DNA of 64,000 nucleotides from the NCBI RefSeq assembly GCF_026342435.1, contig NZ_JAPEMT010000002.1, positions 1,674,001 to 1,738,000 on the forward strand, written 5' to 3'. Under the pieces are notes generated by a model, which saw only the letters and a program-made list of their open reading frames with translations, was not told the DNA's origin and did no database searches. Origin of the DNA: Streptomyces sp. NBC_00237 (GTDB lineage: Bacteria > Actinomycetota > Actinomycetes > Streptomycetales > Streptomycetaceae). Positions 49,236 to 57,606 of this stretch are shown piece by piece. Both the position numbers and the translations under genes were made by a program. Each line of letters opens with the position of its first letter. The stretch's first letter is position 1.

Positions 49236-49838
49236 ATGTCCTCGAAGACCTCTCCCCCCTCGCGGGGCGCCGGGCTGTACGCCCTGAAGCCCTGGTACGC
49301 GGCCCGGCTGTCCGGGATCCGTACCGCGCTGGCCCGACGCGGGGTGTCGCCCGACGCACTGACCGCGGCGGGAGTGGTGTGCGCGGCGGGCGCGGCGGCG
49401 GTACTCGCCCGGCTGCCCGCCCCGTACGCGGCGCTCCCGGTGGCCGTGCTGCTCGCGGCCCGGCTCGCCTTCGCGAACCTGGACGGGGCGCTGGCCCGCG
49501 ACACGGGCCGCACCACCCGGCGCGGGGCGCTCGTCAACGAACTGGGCGACCGGGCAGCCGACTTGATCGTCCTCGCGGGCTTCCTGACCCTCGCCCCCCT
49601 CTGGCTGGTGGCGGTCGCGGCACTGGCCGCCACCCTCCCCTCCTGGATCTCCCTCGCGGGAGCGGCGGCGGGCGCGGAACGGCTGAACGGCGGCCCGGTC
49701 GGCAAGACGGAACGCTGCCTGCTGGTGGTCGTGGCGGCGGCCGTACCGGGCTGGGCCTTCGGGGTCCTGGCGGTCCTGGCGGCGGGCTCGGCCCTGACGG
49801 CCGTCATCCGCTGCGCACGCCTGTGGAGGTCGTTGTGA
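49236..49838 (+). CDS. CDP-alcohol phosphatidyltransferase family membrane protein
   Basis: A 200-residue integral membrane enzyme with about five helices. The family motif appears in the variant form FANLDGALARDTGRTTRRGALVNELGD (in two parts: ANLDGALAR and GALVNELGDRAAD). The first and third Asp of the canonical DxxDGxxAR...GxxxDxxxD are Ala and Asn here, a pattern seen in a subfamily rather than in PgsA or PssA. It probably swaps CMP for an unknown alcohol. The ATG at 49236 starts MSSKTSPPSRGAG. Its stop overlaps the next gene (GTGA); CdsA and an acyltransferase follow, an arrangement like E. coli ynbAB. Confidence 0.82.
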   Translation: MSSKTSPPSRGAGLYALKPWYAARLSGIRTALARRGVSPDALTAAGVVCAAGAAAVLARLPAPYAALPVAVLLAARLAFANLDGALARDTGRTTRRGALVNELGDRAADLIVLAGFLTLAPLWLVAVAALAATLPSWISLAGAAAGAERLNGGPVGKTERCLLVVVAAAVPGWAFGVLAVLAAGSALTAVIRCARLWRSL

Positions 49839-50722
49839 GCGCGCGGGTTCCGGTGCTGGTGGCGGGCGTCCTGACGGTGAGCGGGCTGGCCCTGGCACTC
49901 GTACCGTCCCGGGTACGCATGCGGGCCGAGCTCTGGAAGAGGTGGCGGACCTGGGCCCTGGCAGCTCCCCTGTACGTGGGGGCCCTGTGGCTGGGCGCCC
50001 CGGGCGCGATCGCCCTGGCGACGGGCCTGGGCCTGGTGGCAGTACTGGAGTACGGCCGCATGGCGTTCCCATGCCCCCGCCCCACCTCTCCGGAAGGGCC
50101 GACCGCACCACGGGCCCCCTTCCCCACCGACCTCCTCCCCCTGGTCGCAGCCTCCCTCGCCCTCCCCCTCCTCGCCCACCTCTCCCCCACCACCCTCGAC
50201 CTCCGCACCGCCGCCCTCCTCCTCGTCGCCGCCGCCCTCCCGGCGATCCTGACCGGCGACGCCCGACACGGCTTCACCCGCACCGCCCGCACCGCCTTCG
50301 GAATGCTCTGGATCCCGCTCCCCCTGACCGGACTCGTCCTCCTCGGCCAGGACACCGCCCTGGCGGTCGGCCTCGCCGTCGCCCTCGGTGACGTCGGCGC
50401 GTGGTGCGGCGGCACCGCCCTCGGCAGGCACGGTCCGCTCGCCCGCCGCCTCTCGCCGATCTCCCCCAACAAGACCTGGGCCGGAGTCGCGGGCTGCGCG
50501 GCCGCGACCGCCGCCGCCCTGGCGGCAGTCGGCGCCTTCACCCCCGCCCTCTGGGCGGCGGTCCTCCTGGGCTGCCTCCTCGGCGACCTCCTCGAATCCA
50601 TGGTCAAGCGCGAGTCCGGGGTGAAGGACGCGGGTTCCTGGCTCCCCGGCTTCGGCGGCCTGCTCGACCGCATCGACTCCCTGCTCCTGGCCCTGCTGCT
50701 CGCCATGGTGGTGACCCTGTAA
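49835..50722 (+). CDS. cdsA: phosphatidate cytidylyltransferase (CdsA family)
   Basis: A 295-residue multispanning protein that makes CDP-diacylglycerol from phosphatidate and CTP. The C-terminal signature is complete: GDVGAWCGGTALGR, LSPISPNKTWAGVAG and GDLLESMVKRESGVKDAG then LPGFGGLLDRIDSL. At least seven hydrophobic segments are visible. GTG at 49835 overlaps the previous gene by 4 bp. The stop TAA shares its last base with the next ATG (TAATG). This is likely the second CdsA of the genome, dedicated to the neighbouring CDP-alcohol transferase. Confidence 0.92.
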   Translation: MSARVPVLVAGVLTVSGLALALVPSRVRMRAELWKRWRTWALAAPLYVGALWLGAPGAIALATGLGLVAVLEYGRMAFPCPRPTSPEGPTAPRAPFPTDLLPLVAASLALPLLAHLSPTTLDLRTAALLLVAAALPAILTGDARHGFTRTARTAFGMLWIPLPLTGLVLLGQDTALAVGLAVALGDVGAWCGGTALGRHGPLARRLSPISPNKTWAGVAGCAAATAAALAAVGAFTPALWAAVLLGCLLGDLLESMVKRESGVKDAGSWLPGFGGLLDRIDSLLLALLLAMVVTL

Positions 50723-51972
50723 TGCGCATGCCCACACGCACGACCGCCCGTACGACCACCCGCCCGACCCTGTCCGCGAAGGACCTCACCGTTCCCGCCC
50801 CGCGCCGGGGCCCGGCCCTCCTGCGCCGCGCCCTGTGGTGGGGCGTCCTCACCCTCACCGGCGGTGTCGAGCGGCGCGGGCGGCTCCCCGAGGGCGGCTG
50901 CGTCGTCGTCGCGAACCACTCCTCGCACGCCGACACCGCCGCCCTGCTCGCCGCGCTCGACGCCCGGCACACCCCGGCGATCGGCGCGGCGGCCGACTAC
51001 TGGTTCGCCTCCCCGTGGCGCAGCCGGATCTGCCGCCGCCTCGCGGCGGGCTTTCCCGTACGCCGCAAGGGCGGTGGCACGGACGACCTGCTCGCCATGA
51101 GCGACGACCTGCGGGCGGGCCGCGCGGTGGTCCTCTTCCCGGAGGGCACCCGCGCTCCCGGCGCGGCGGACAGCGAGGTCGGCTCCTTCCACCGGGGCGC
51201 CCTCCTCCTCGCCGAACACGCCCAGGTCCCCGTCGTTCCGGTCGGCATCGCGGGCACGAACCGCCTCCTGCCCAAGCACGGCAGGCTCCGCTCCGCCCTG
51301 GTCCGCATCCGGATCGGCGAGCCCCTCCCCGCCTCGGTCACCCCGGAGCAGGCCCGCGACGCGGTGGCCGCGCTCCATCGCCGTACGAACGAGGAATCCC
51401 TCCGGGACTCGGTCGTACGCCGCCGCGTCGCAGCGGTCGCCGCCTCCCGCCGGGGGCTCCCGATCGCTTTTCTCTGGGCGGGCGCTGAGGCCCTGAGCTG
51501 GCCGCTCATGCCCGAACTCCTCCTCGCGGTCGCCTGCGTCGCCGCTCCCCGCGCGGCCCTGAAGCTCTCCGTCACGGCGCTCGCGGGCAGCCTCGCCGGA
51601 AGCCTCCTCGCCCTCCAACTGGCTTCCTCCGGGACCCCCTTGCCCGCTCCGCTCACCACCGACCGCATGTACTCCACCGTCCGCACCCAACTCGCCGCCG
51701 AGGGCGCCGCGGCCGTCCGCCACCAGCCCTGGAACGGCATTCCCTTCAAGGTGTACGCGGCCGAGGCGGGCCGCGCGGACGTGCCCAGGGCCGACTGGCT
51801 GGTCGCCTCCGCGACGGCACGCGGCACCCGCACGCTCGCCGTGGGCCTGGGCTTCGCGGCCTTCGGGATGCTGATGCGGCGCTGGCGGAGGTTCTATCCG
51901 GGGTACCTGGTGCTGCTCGGGGCCGGTTTCACGGTCGGGCTCACCCTCATCGTGCTCGGCTGGAGCGGATAG
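50722..51972 (+). CDS. acyltransferase (PlsC-type) fused to a DedA/YqaA-like membrane domain
   Basis: A 416-residue two-domain protein. Residues 30-250 are an acyltransferase: catalytic NHSSHAD at 65-71, AGRAVVLFPEGTRAPG, and VPVVPVGIAGTN. Residues of about 255-416 are membrane-embedded: EALSWPLMPELLLAVACVAAP, two Gly/Ala helices, then WNGIPFKVYAAEAGRADVP and a C-terminal helix. That part matches the small DedA/YqaA pattern (E...PxPE...; IPFKV...AG). The ATG at 50722 overlaps the cdsA stop by one base; ATG at 50728 is possible. It completes a three-gene lipid operon and ends 26 bp into the convergent downstream gene. Confidence 0.85.
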   Translation: MRMPTRTTARTTTRPTLSAKDLTVPAPRRGPALLRRALWWGVLTLTGGVERRGRLPEGGCVVVANHSSHADTAALLAALDARHTPAIGAAADYWFASPWRSRICRRLAAGFPVRRKGGGTDDLLAMSDDLRAGRAVVLFPEGTRAPGAADSEVGSFHRGALLLAEHAQVPVVPVGIAGTNRLLPKHGRLRSALVRIRIGEPLPASVTPEQARDAVAALHRRTNEESLRDSVVRRRVAAVAASRRGLPIAFLWAGAEALSWPLMPELLLAVACVAAPRAALKLSVTALAGSLAGSLLALQLASSGTPLPAPLTTDRMYSTVRTQLAAEGAAAVRHQPWNGIPFKVYAAEAGRADVPRADWLVASATARGTRTLAVGLGFAAFGMLMRRWRRFYPGYLVLLGAGFTVGLTLIVLGWSG

Positions 51973-52420
51973 CCCGGCCAGAGCGGGCAGAGCTGACAGA
52001 GCGGCCAGAGCTGACGAAGCTGAGGTGCACGGCGTGCAGATAGGCATCCGGAAGGTGGCTGCGCCACAACTTCACCGAGCGGTACGCGGGCCCGTCGGCC
52101 AGCGCCTCCCCCACCTCGTCCTGCGGGAAGCCGCACACGTCGACGCCGTCCAGGACGACGGGCACGGCGGCCGGTGCGAGCGGCGGGCCCACCCGTTCGA
52201 GGCACACGGTGGTCAGCCCGCCGACGTCCTCCCCGCCGACCAGCAGCTCCAGCCCCTCGTACGTGGCCCCGAACGACCACTCAAGCCCGCACACCCACGT
52301 CTCGCGCACGTCGCACAGCGTCGCGACGGCCCACTGGGCGGCCCGCTCCGACGTCCCGGAGAACAACTCCCCCGCGCCGCGCGGAAGGACCACTCCACGG
52401 TCCGGCAGAATCTCGAACAC
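51947..52420 (-). CDS. hypothetical protein
   Basis: A 157-residue soluble protein of unknown family. It begins VFEILPDRGVVLPRGAGELF from the GTG at 52420, which has GAGGG seven bases upstream. It contains RAAQWAVATLCDVRETWVCGLEWSFG, LTTVCLERVGPPLAP, and DAYLHAVHLSFVSS. The last 15 residues are Ser/Arg-rich and come from a tandem microrepeat that overlaps the convergent acyltransferase gene by 26 bp, so the original stop may have been displaced. No membrane segment was seen. Confidence 0.6.
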   Translation of the reverse strand: MFEILPDRGVVLPRGAGELFSGTSERAAQWAVATLCDVRETWVCGLEWSFGATYEGLELLVGGEDVGGLTTVCLERVGPPLAPAAVPVVLDGVDVCGFPQDEVGEALADGPAYRSVKLWRSHLPDAYLHAVHLSFVSSGRSVSSARSGRAIRSSRAR

Positions 52421-52491
52421 CTTCGCACCCTCGCACGGTCGGGGGCTCCGGAGCATCCGGAGATGCCCCCGCCCGTCATCACGTCAGCGCA

Positions 52492-53553
52492 TCAGTACAC
52501 GCTCACCCCGTACACCGACAGCGCCTCCTTCACCGGCTGATGGATGGCGGAGCCCGCCGTTCCGGTGCAGCCGGAGCTGCCCGAGTGGATGCCGAGCGCG
52601 ACGCCGCCCGCGAAGTGCGCGCCGCCGCTGTCGCCCCCGGCCGAGCAGGCGGTCGTACGGACCATGCCGTAGACCGGTCCGTCCCCGTAGTTCACGGTGA
52701 CGTTCACGGCGGTGACCTTGCCGCTCGTCAGCTTCGTCGTGGACCCGCTCTTCTGGAGCGACTGCCCGACCACGGCGTCGGCGGCCGACGAGATGTCCTG
52801 GGCGGAGCCGTTGTACTTGTTCACGGTGCCGCCGGGGCTGGAGCCGTCGGTGAAGCGGACGAGGCCGTAGTCGTTGGTGGGGAAGCTGGTGCCTTCGCGG
52901 GCGCCGACGACCGGCCCGCCGGAGGTGGCCGACCAACTGGCCGCCGCGTTGGTGCAGTGCCCGGCCGTGACGAAGTAGGTGGCCGTGCCCTTCTTGACGT
53001 TGAAGGCGGAGGAGCAGCGGTAGCCGCCCCCGTAGATGGCGTCACCGCCGATGATCTCCTTCTTCAGCACACCCGGTACCCGGGCGATCCGCACCGCACC
53101 GCCGAGCGAGTCGGCGACCTTCCGCAGCCGCGCCAGGTCCCGCGCGGAGACGGTCCGGTCTGCCTCGACCGCTATCTGGTTGGTACGGGGATCAAGCCCC
53201 CAGGACGTCCCGGCGATCTTCGCCCGCTCCTCCAGAACCGCTACGGCACCGGCGAGTCGAGCCGCACTCCGGGCCACGACCCGCGCGGTCCCCCCGGCCG
53301 CGCGCACCTTCGCGGCGGCGCGCTCACTGGTCACGGTGACGACCAGCCCACCGGTCTTCGCGTCGACGTACGTTCCGGCACTGTCGGCCCCCAACTCGCC
53401 CCTCAGCGCGGAGTCCTGGGCGTACAGCGAGGCCCCGGCGAGGGGCGTGGGGTCGGCGGCGGGCACGGGCGCGGCCCCGGCGGGAGCGGCGCCGAGGCCG
53501 AGCGAGGAGAGGAGGAAGAGGGTCGCGAGGGCTGCGGTACGTCTGGTGCGCAT
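52492..53553 (-). CDS. secreted streptogrisin-type serine protease, S1 family
   Basis: A 353-residue prepro-protease. The signal peptide is about 1-29 (ATLFLLSSLGLGAAPAGAA), an alpha-lytic-type propeptide follows (to about 165), and the mature chymotrypsin fold starts near IIGGDAIYGGGYRCSSAF. The triad is His199 (FVTAGHCT), Asp228 (PTNDYGLVRF) and Ser309 (CSAGGDSGGAHF). CSSAF/GHC and CSAGG/GCTG pairs are likely disulfides. The ATG at 53553 is preceded by GGAGATCCCCC. It acts extracellularly on proteins. It appears monocistronic, divergent from the DUF1206 gene. Confidence 0.95.
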   Translation of the reverse strand: MRTRRTAALATLFLLSSLGLGAAPAGAAPVPAADPTPLAGASLYAQDSALRGELGADSAGTYVDAKTGGLVVTVTSERAAAKVRAAGGTARVVARSAARLAGAVAVLEERAKIAGTSWGLDPRTNQIAVEADRTVSARDLARLRKVADSLGGAVRIARVPGVLKKEIIGGDAIYGGGYRCSSAFNVKKGTATYFVTAGHCTNAAASWSATSGGPVVGAREGTSFPTNDYGLVRFTDGSSPGGTVNKYNGSAQDISSAADAVVGQSLQKSGSTTKLTSGKVTAVNVTVNYGDGPVYGMVRTTACSAGGDSGGAHFAGGVALGIHSGSSGCTGTAGSAIHQPVKEALSVYGVSVY

Positions 53554-53847
53554 GGGGGATCTCCTTCTGGGATGAGGGAGGTACGCGTGCGCGGGCACCC
53601 GGGTCACGGATGCCCGTGGTGCCGTGGGGACACCAGCGATGAATTTGACATGCCCACCTCCAACCCGCAAGACCGCCTGCCCCCCCCTGCCCGCTCCACG
53701 GATCCCGCCGCAGGCGCCCCCGGGCCCGGGCACACCCCCGGGTCCGGGACTCTGACGCCGTCCCCGCACTCGTTTCCGTATCTCCACCGGGGGCACACGT
53801 CTGCCGACCGGCCACCGGGCCGACGAAGGACGAGGAGGCGACGGCGG

Positions 53848-54675
53848 ATGAACGCCACGACAGCGACGGGAACCGCCCGCCGGGCCGCCCGCAGCGACAC
53901 GGTGAAGCACGCGGCCCGCGCGGGGTTCGTCGCGCGCGGGCTGATCTACCTCCTGGTCGGCCTGCTCGCCCTGAACATCGCCTTCGGCGGCGGGGGCAGG
54001 TCCGCCGACCGGGGCGGGGCGCTGGCCGAGATAGCGGAGAAGCCCTTCGGGAAGTTCCTTCTCTGGGCGATGGGCGTCGCCCTGGTCGGCATGGCGCTGT
54101 GGCGGCTCTCCGAAGCGCTGTTCGGCGCGGCGGGCCCCGAAGGCCACAAGGCCAAGAAGCGGCTGCTGTCCGCCGCCCGCTTCGTCTTCTACGGCTTCGT
54201 CGCGTACTCCGTACTGGCCTTCGCGGCGGGCGACAGCGGCAGCGGCGGCGGCTCCAGCGACCAGCAGTCGCGGGACGTCACGGCGAAGGCGATGGAACTC
54301 CCGGCCGGTCAGTGGCTGGTCGGCGCGGGCGGGCTCGTGATCGTCGGCGCGGGCGTCTGGATCGGCGTACGGGCCGCGCTGCGCAAGTACCACAAGCACC
54401 TGAAGATGGGCCAAATGTCGCAGCGGGTACGGCAGTTGGTCGACATCACCGGCGTCGGCGGCGGCATCGCGCGCGGCGTGGTCTTCGCGGTGGCGGGTGG
54501 CTTCGCGGTCGCGGCAGCCGTGACGTACGACCCGGACAAGGCGAAGGGCATGGACGACACGATCCGCAGCTTCCGGGAGACCCCGGTGGGTCCGTGGCTG
54601 CTGGTGGTCCTGGCCGTCGGCCTGATGCTGTTCGGGGTGTTCTCGTTCGCGATGGCCCGCTGGCGCAAGCTATAG
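53848..54675 (+). CDS. DUF1206 membrane protein
   Basis: A 275-residue integral membrane protein built of three repeated two-helix units, the DUF1206 layout. Each unit has RxGxxARGxIYLLVG or a variant: ARAGFVARGLIYLLVGLLAL, SAARFVFYGFVAYSVLAFAAG, and GGIARGVVFAVAGGFAVAAA. TM ends with FGVFSFAMARWRKL. Function is unknown. The ATG at 53848 follows a GGAGG at 53833-53837 and is the first in frame with proper composition. The next gene starts 27 bp after its stop. Confidence 0.9.
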   Translation: MNATTATGTARRAARSDTVKHAARAGFVARGLIYLLVGLLALNIAFGGGGRSADRGGALAEIAEKPFGKFLLWAMGVALVGMALWRLSEALFGAAGPEGHKAKKRLLSAARFVFYGFVAYSVLAFAAGDSGSGGGSSDQQSRDVTAKAMELPAGQWLVGAGGLVIVGAGVWIGVRAALRKYHKHLKMGQMSQRVRQLVDITGVGGGIARGVVFAVAGGFAVAAAVTYDPDKAKGMDDTIRSFRETPVGPWLLVVLAVGLMLFGVFSFAMARWRKL

Positions 54676-54701
54676 CCTTCCCTGAACGACGGGGGGGGAC
54701 C

Positions 54702-55265
54702 GTGGGCGACGGCGCGATACGCGTGCGGCAGGCGCGACGGGTGGGAATCCGACGCAGGGTGCTGCTGCTCGCCGGGCTGTGGACGATACCCCCGGCACTG
54801 GTGCTGGGGCTCGGCTGCCTGGTGAACCCCGACCGGATCCCCGTCCACAACGCCGTCCTGGTCCCGGCGAGCCTGACCTTCGCCTGTAGCGGTTGGGCGT
54901 GGAAGGACTCCGCCCGCGTGCGCAAGCTGCTGACGGACGGGGAAAACCCGCTCATGGTCGTCCCGGTACGGAGCCCGGCGGCGTCCGGGCCCGGTCGCGC
55001 CCTGCGGGACGCCTTCGTCGTCCTCACTGAGCGCCGCCTCCTCCTGTACGGCCACGACCGTTTCCTCGACGTACCGACCCGTCTCCTGCACGAGGCGGAC
55101 CGGGACACGGTCGCGTTCGGCCTGCGAGACGGCCGTGTCATCACCGTGCCCACGCCCACGGGCACGCTCGAACTGACCGCCCGCCCACGGCACTTGCCGC
55201 CACCGGACCGCCTGGCCGCCGTCCTCCACAAGCCCCCGCACCCGCCGCGCCCCTCGCGCCCGTAG
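54702..55265 (+). CDS. hypothetical membrane-anchored protein
   Basis: A 187-residue protein with two N-terminal membrane helices (VLLLAGLWTIPPALVLGLGC and NAVLVPASLTFACSGWAW) and a cytoplasmic beta-rich domain: AFVVLTERRLLLYGHDRFLDVP and DTVAFGLRDGRVITVPTPTG. That pattern resembles bacterial PH-like domains, but I cannot assign a family. The GTG at 54702 follows a G-run. It is 27 bp from the DUF1206 gene and likely shares its transcript. Confidence 0.65.
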   Translation: MGDGAIRVRQARRVGIRRRVLLLAGLWTIPPALVLGLGCLVNPDRIPVHNAVLVPASLTFACSGWAWKDSARVRKLLTDGENPLMVVPVRSPAASGPGRALRDAFVVLTERRLLLYGHDRFLDVPTRLLHEADRDTVAFGLRDGRVITVPTPTGTLELTARPRHLPPPDRLAAVLHKPPHPPRPSRP

Positions 55266-55274
55266 CGACGGGGC

Positions 55275-55307
55275 GGGGCCCACGACCGGCGTCAGGTCGT
55301 GGGCCCC
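55275..55307. terminator. terminator between membrane-protein gene and alcohol dehydrogenase
   Basis: A perfect 13-bp stem, GGGGCCCACGACC, with loop GGCGTCA, between convergent genes. Confidence 0.9.
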
Positions 55308-55365
55308 TCAGATCGCGGACGCGTCAGATCGCGGGCGCCTCAGATCGCGGATGCCTCAGATCGTC
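55308..55365. repeat. tandem 16-bp repeats at the 3' end of the alcohol dehydrogenase gene
   Basis: TCAGATCGCGGACGCG, TCAGATCGCGGGCGCC and TCAGATCGCGGATGCC are followed by TCAGATCGTCGACGCG, four units of 16 bp. On the minus strand each unit ends in CTGA, so each supplies a TGA; the last coding unit ends the dehydrogenase. Confidence 0.88.
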
Positions 55366-56426
55366 GACGCGTCGATCACGAAGCGGTAGCGCACGTCGCT
55401 GGCCAGGACCCGCTCGTACGCCTCGTTGATCCGGTCGGCGCCGATCAGTTCGATCTCCGCACCCAGGCCGTGCTCGGCGCAGAAGTCCAGCATGTCCTGG
55501 GTCTCGCGAATGCCGCCGATGCCGGAGCCTGCGAGGGTCTTGCGGCCCGCGATGACCGAGAAGAGGTTGAGCGAGACCGGCTCCTCGGGGGCGCCGACGT
55601 TCACCATGGCGCCGTCCGTGCGCAGGAGGCTCAGGTACTTGTCGAGCGGGAGCGGCGCGGAGACGGTCGAGACGATCAGGTCGAAGCTCGCCCTGAGCTG
55701 CTCGAAGGTCGCGGCGTCGCTGGTCGCGTAGTAGTGGTCGGCGCCCAGCTTCAGCCCGTCGTCCTTCTTGCGCAGGCTCTGCGAGAGCACGGTGACCTCG
55801 GCGCCCATCGCGTGCGCGATCTTGACGGCCATGTGGCCGAGACCGCCGAGGCCGACGACGGCGACCTTCTTGCCGGGGCCCGCGTTCCAGTGGGCCAGCG
55901 GGGAGTACGTGGTGATGCCCGCGCACAGCAGCGGCGCGGCGACGTCCAGGGAGAGGCCGTCGGGGATGCGGAGGGTGAACGCCTCGTCCACGACGATGTG
56001 GGTGGAGTAGCCGCCGTAGGTGGGCTCGCCGTTCTTGTCGAGGGCGTTGTACGTGCCGATGTTGCCCTGGAGGCAGTACTGCTCCAGGCCCGCCCGGCAG
56101 TTCTCGCACTCGCGGCAGGAGTCCACCATGCAGCCGACGCCCACCCGGTCGCCGACGGCGAACTTGGTGACGGCGGCACCGACCTCGGTGACGACACCGG
56201 CGATCTCGTGGCCCGGCACCATCGGGAAGATGCCCTCGCCCCAGCCGTCGCGCGCCTGGTGGATGTCCGAGTGGCAGATGCCCGCGTACTTGATGTCGAT
56301 CAGTACGTCGGAGGGGCCCACGGGGCGGCGCGGAACGGTCGTCCGCTCCAGCGGAGCCTTGGCGGACGGTGCGGCGTAGGCGGAGACGGTCGTGGGGCTG
56401 GTGCTGGTGCTGGTCTGTGCGGTCAT
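55356..56426 (-). CDS. zinc-dependent NAD(P) alcohol dehydrogenase
   Basis: A 356-residue medium-chain dehydrogenase of the cinnamyl-alcohol/YahK type. The catalytic zinc site is YAGICHSDIHQ with PMVPGHEIAG. The structural zinc cysteines are CRECENCRAGLEQYC. The cofactor loop is VAVVGLGGLGHMAVKIAHAMG, and the C-terminus is NEAYERVLASDVRYRFVIDAS. It would reduce aldehydes or oxidise primary alcohols. The ATG at 56426 is used. It is divergent from an XRE-family regulator with a palindrome between the two, so regulation by that protein is likely. The stop codon lies in a tandem 16-bp repeat. Confidence 0.93.
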   Translation of the reverse strand: MTAQTSTSTSPTTVSAYAAPSAKAPLERTTVPRRPVGPSDVLIDIKYAGICHSDIHQARDGWGEGIFPMVPGHEIAGVVTEVGAAVTKFAVGDRVGVGCMVDSCRECENCRAGLEQYCLQGNIGTYNALDKNGEPTYGGYSTHIVVDEAFTLRIPDGLSLDVAAPLLCAGITTYSPLAHWNAGPGKKVAVVGLGGLGHMAVKIAHAMGAEVTVLSQSLRKKDDGLKLGADHYYATSDAATFEQLRASFDLIVSTVSAPLPLDKYLSLLRTDGAMVNVGAPEEPVSLNLFSVIAGRKTLAGSGIGGIRETQDMLDFCAEHGLGAEIELIGADRINEAYERVLASDVRYRFVIDASTI

Positions 56427-56482
56427 GGTGTCCACCGTGCCAGCCGTACCGGCATCTACCCAGGTCAGAGTCCTGCCTACGT

Positions 56483-56501
56483 CCAGTGGTCCTACTACTG
56501 G
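56483..56501. promoter_or_regulatory. palindrome between adh and XRE regulator, candidate operator
   Basis: CCAGTGGTCCTACTACTGG has 8-bp arms with one mismatch around CCT. It sits midway between the divergent starts at 56426 and 56545. It is a likely site for the regulator encoded at 56545. Confidence 0.6.
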
Positions 56502-56544
56502 TGGGGACAGCCTCCTGGGCGTACGACCCTGGATACTGGAATTC

Positions 56545-57504
56545 ATGGACGCCCGGCCGACACCCTCCCCAGCCCCAGAGCCCACCCCCGAGCCCGCCCC
56601 AGAGCCCGCCTCCGAGCCCGCCTCCGAGCCCGCCTCCAGGCCCCTCGACAGCCGCGCCGAACTCAGCGAGTTCCTGCGCACCCGCAGGGCCCGGCTCCAG
56701 CCCGAGGACGTCGGCCTGCCGAACTTCGGACGCCACCGCCGGGTGCCAGGACTGCGCCGCGAGGAGCTCGCCCAGCTCGCCGGGGTGTCCGTCGCGTACT
56801 ACACGCGCCTCGAACAGGGCAACGGCCAGAACGTCTCGGGCGAGGTGCTCGACGCGATCGCCCGCGCCCTGCGCCTCACGGACGCCGAGCACTCCCATCT
56901 GATGCACCTGGCCAAGCCCAAGCAGCACAAGAAGAAGCGCCCGGCCCGCCGCCAGCACGCGCGCCCGGCCCTGCACCACCTGATGGACGCGATGGACGGC
57001 GTTCCCGCCTACGTGGTCGGCCGCCGCTCCGACATCCTCGCCTGGAACCGCATGGCCGCGGCCCTCTTCGGCGACTGGGCCGCGCTGCCCCCCGAGGAGC
57101 GGAACTGGGCGCGCATCTGCTTCCTCCACCCGGCGGCGCGCGACCTGTTCGTGGACTGGGAACAGAAGGCTTCCGACATGGTGAGTTACCTGCGGATGGA
57201 CGCGGGCTGCTTCCCCAACGATCCGCTGCTCTCCGCCCTCGTCGGGGAACTCTCCGTGAAGAGCGAGGAGTTCCGCACCCTGTGGGCCCGGCACGACGTG
57301 CAGGAGAAGGGTCACGGCGTCAAGCGCATGCACCACCCCCTGGTCGGCGACCTGACCCTCTCGTACGAGACGCTGCGCCTGCCCGACGACCACGACCAGT
57401 CCCTCGTGACCTACCACGCGCCGCCGGACTCGGCTTCGGCCCAGGCCCTGCGGCTGCTCGCCAGCTGGGGCACGGACGCGACGCTCGCCGGTGCGGAGCG
57501 GTAG
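56545..57504 (+). CDS. XRE-family regulator with MLTR (MmyB-like) ligand-binding domain
   Basis: A 319-residue regulator. After a Pro/Glu repeat N-terminus (PEPAPEPASEPASEPAS) comes ELSEFLRTRRARLQPEDVGLP, a helix-turn-helix at about 70-125 (VPGLRREELAQLAGVSVAYYTRLEQG), and the MLTR ligand domain (VVGRRSDILAWNRMAAALFGDW, LRMDAGCFPNDPLLSALVGEL, HPLVGDLTLSYETLRLPDD). This family commonly represses a neighbouring oxidoreductase gene, and here it is divergent from the alcohol dehydrogenase. The ATG at 56545 is used; the upstream open frame is antisense to adh. Confidence 0.92.
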   Translation: MDARPTPSPAPEPTPEPAPEPASEPASEPASRPLDSRAELSEFLRTRRARLQPEDVGLPNFGRHRRVPGLRREELAQLAGVSVAYYTRLEQGNGQNVSGEVLDAIARALRLTDAEHSHLMHLAKPKQHKKKRPARRQHARPALHHLMDAMDGVPAYVVGRRSDILAWNRMAAALFGDWAALPPEERNWARICFLHPAARDLFVDWEQKASDMVSYLRMDAGCFPNDPLLSALVGELSVKSEEFRTLWARHDVQEKGHGVKRMHHPLVGDLTLSYETLRLPDDHDQSLVTYHAPPDSASAQALRLLASWGTDATLAGAER

Positions 57505-57540
57505 CGGGCGGCCAACCAGCGGCAGGCGGCGGACACGACA

Positions 57541-57575
57541 CCGCCCCCGTCCGATGTGGGGTCGGACGGGGGCGG
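57541..57575. terminator. terminator between XRE regulator and pruA
   Basis: A perfect 14-bp stem, CCGCCCCCGTCCGA, with a 7-base loop between convergent genes. Confidence 0.9.
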
Positions 57576-57606
57576 GGTTCAGGGGCTACCGAGGCGGCCC
57601 AGGGGC

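Noticed and set aside
49236..49838. CDP-alcohol transferase as a degenerate pseudogene because two motif aspartates are replaced
   Set aside because: The frame is intact, it is coupled to cdsA, and the same Asn-containing variant is known in a subfamily, so a different specificity is more likely than decay.
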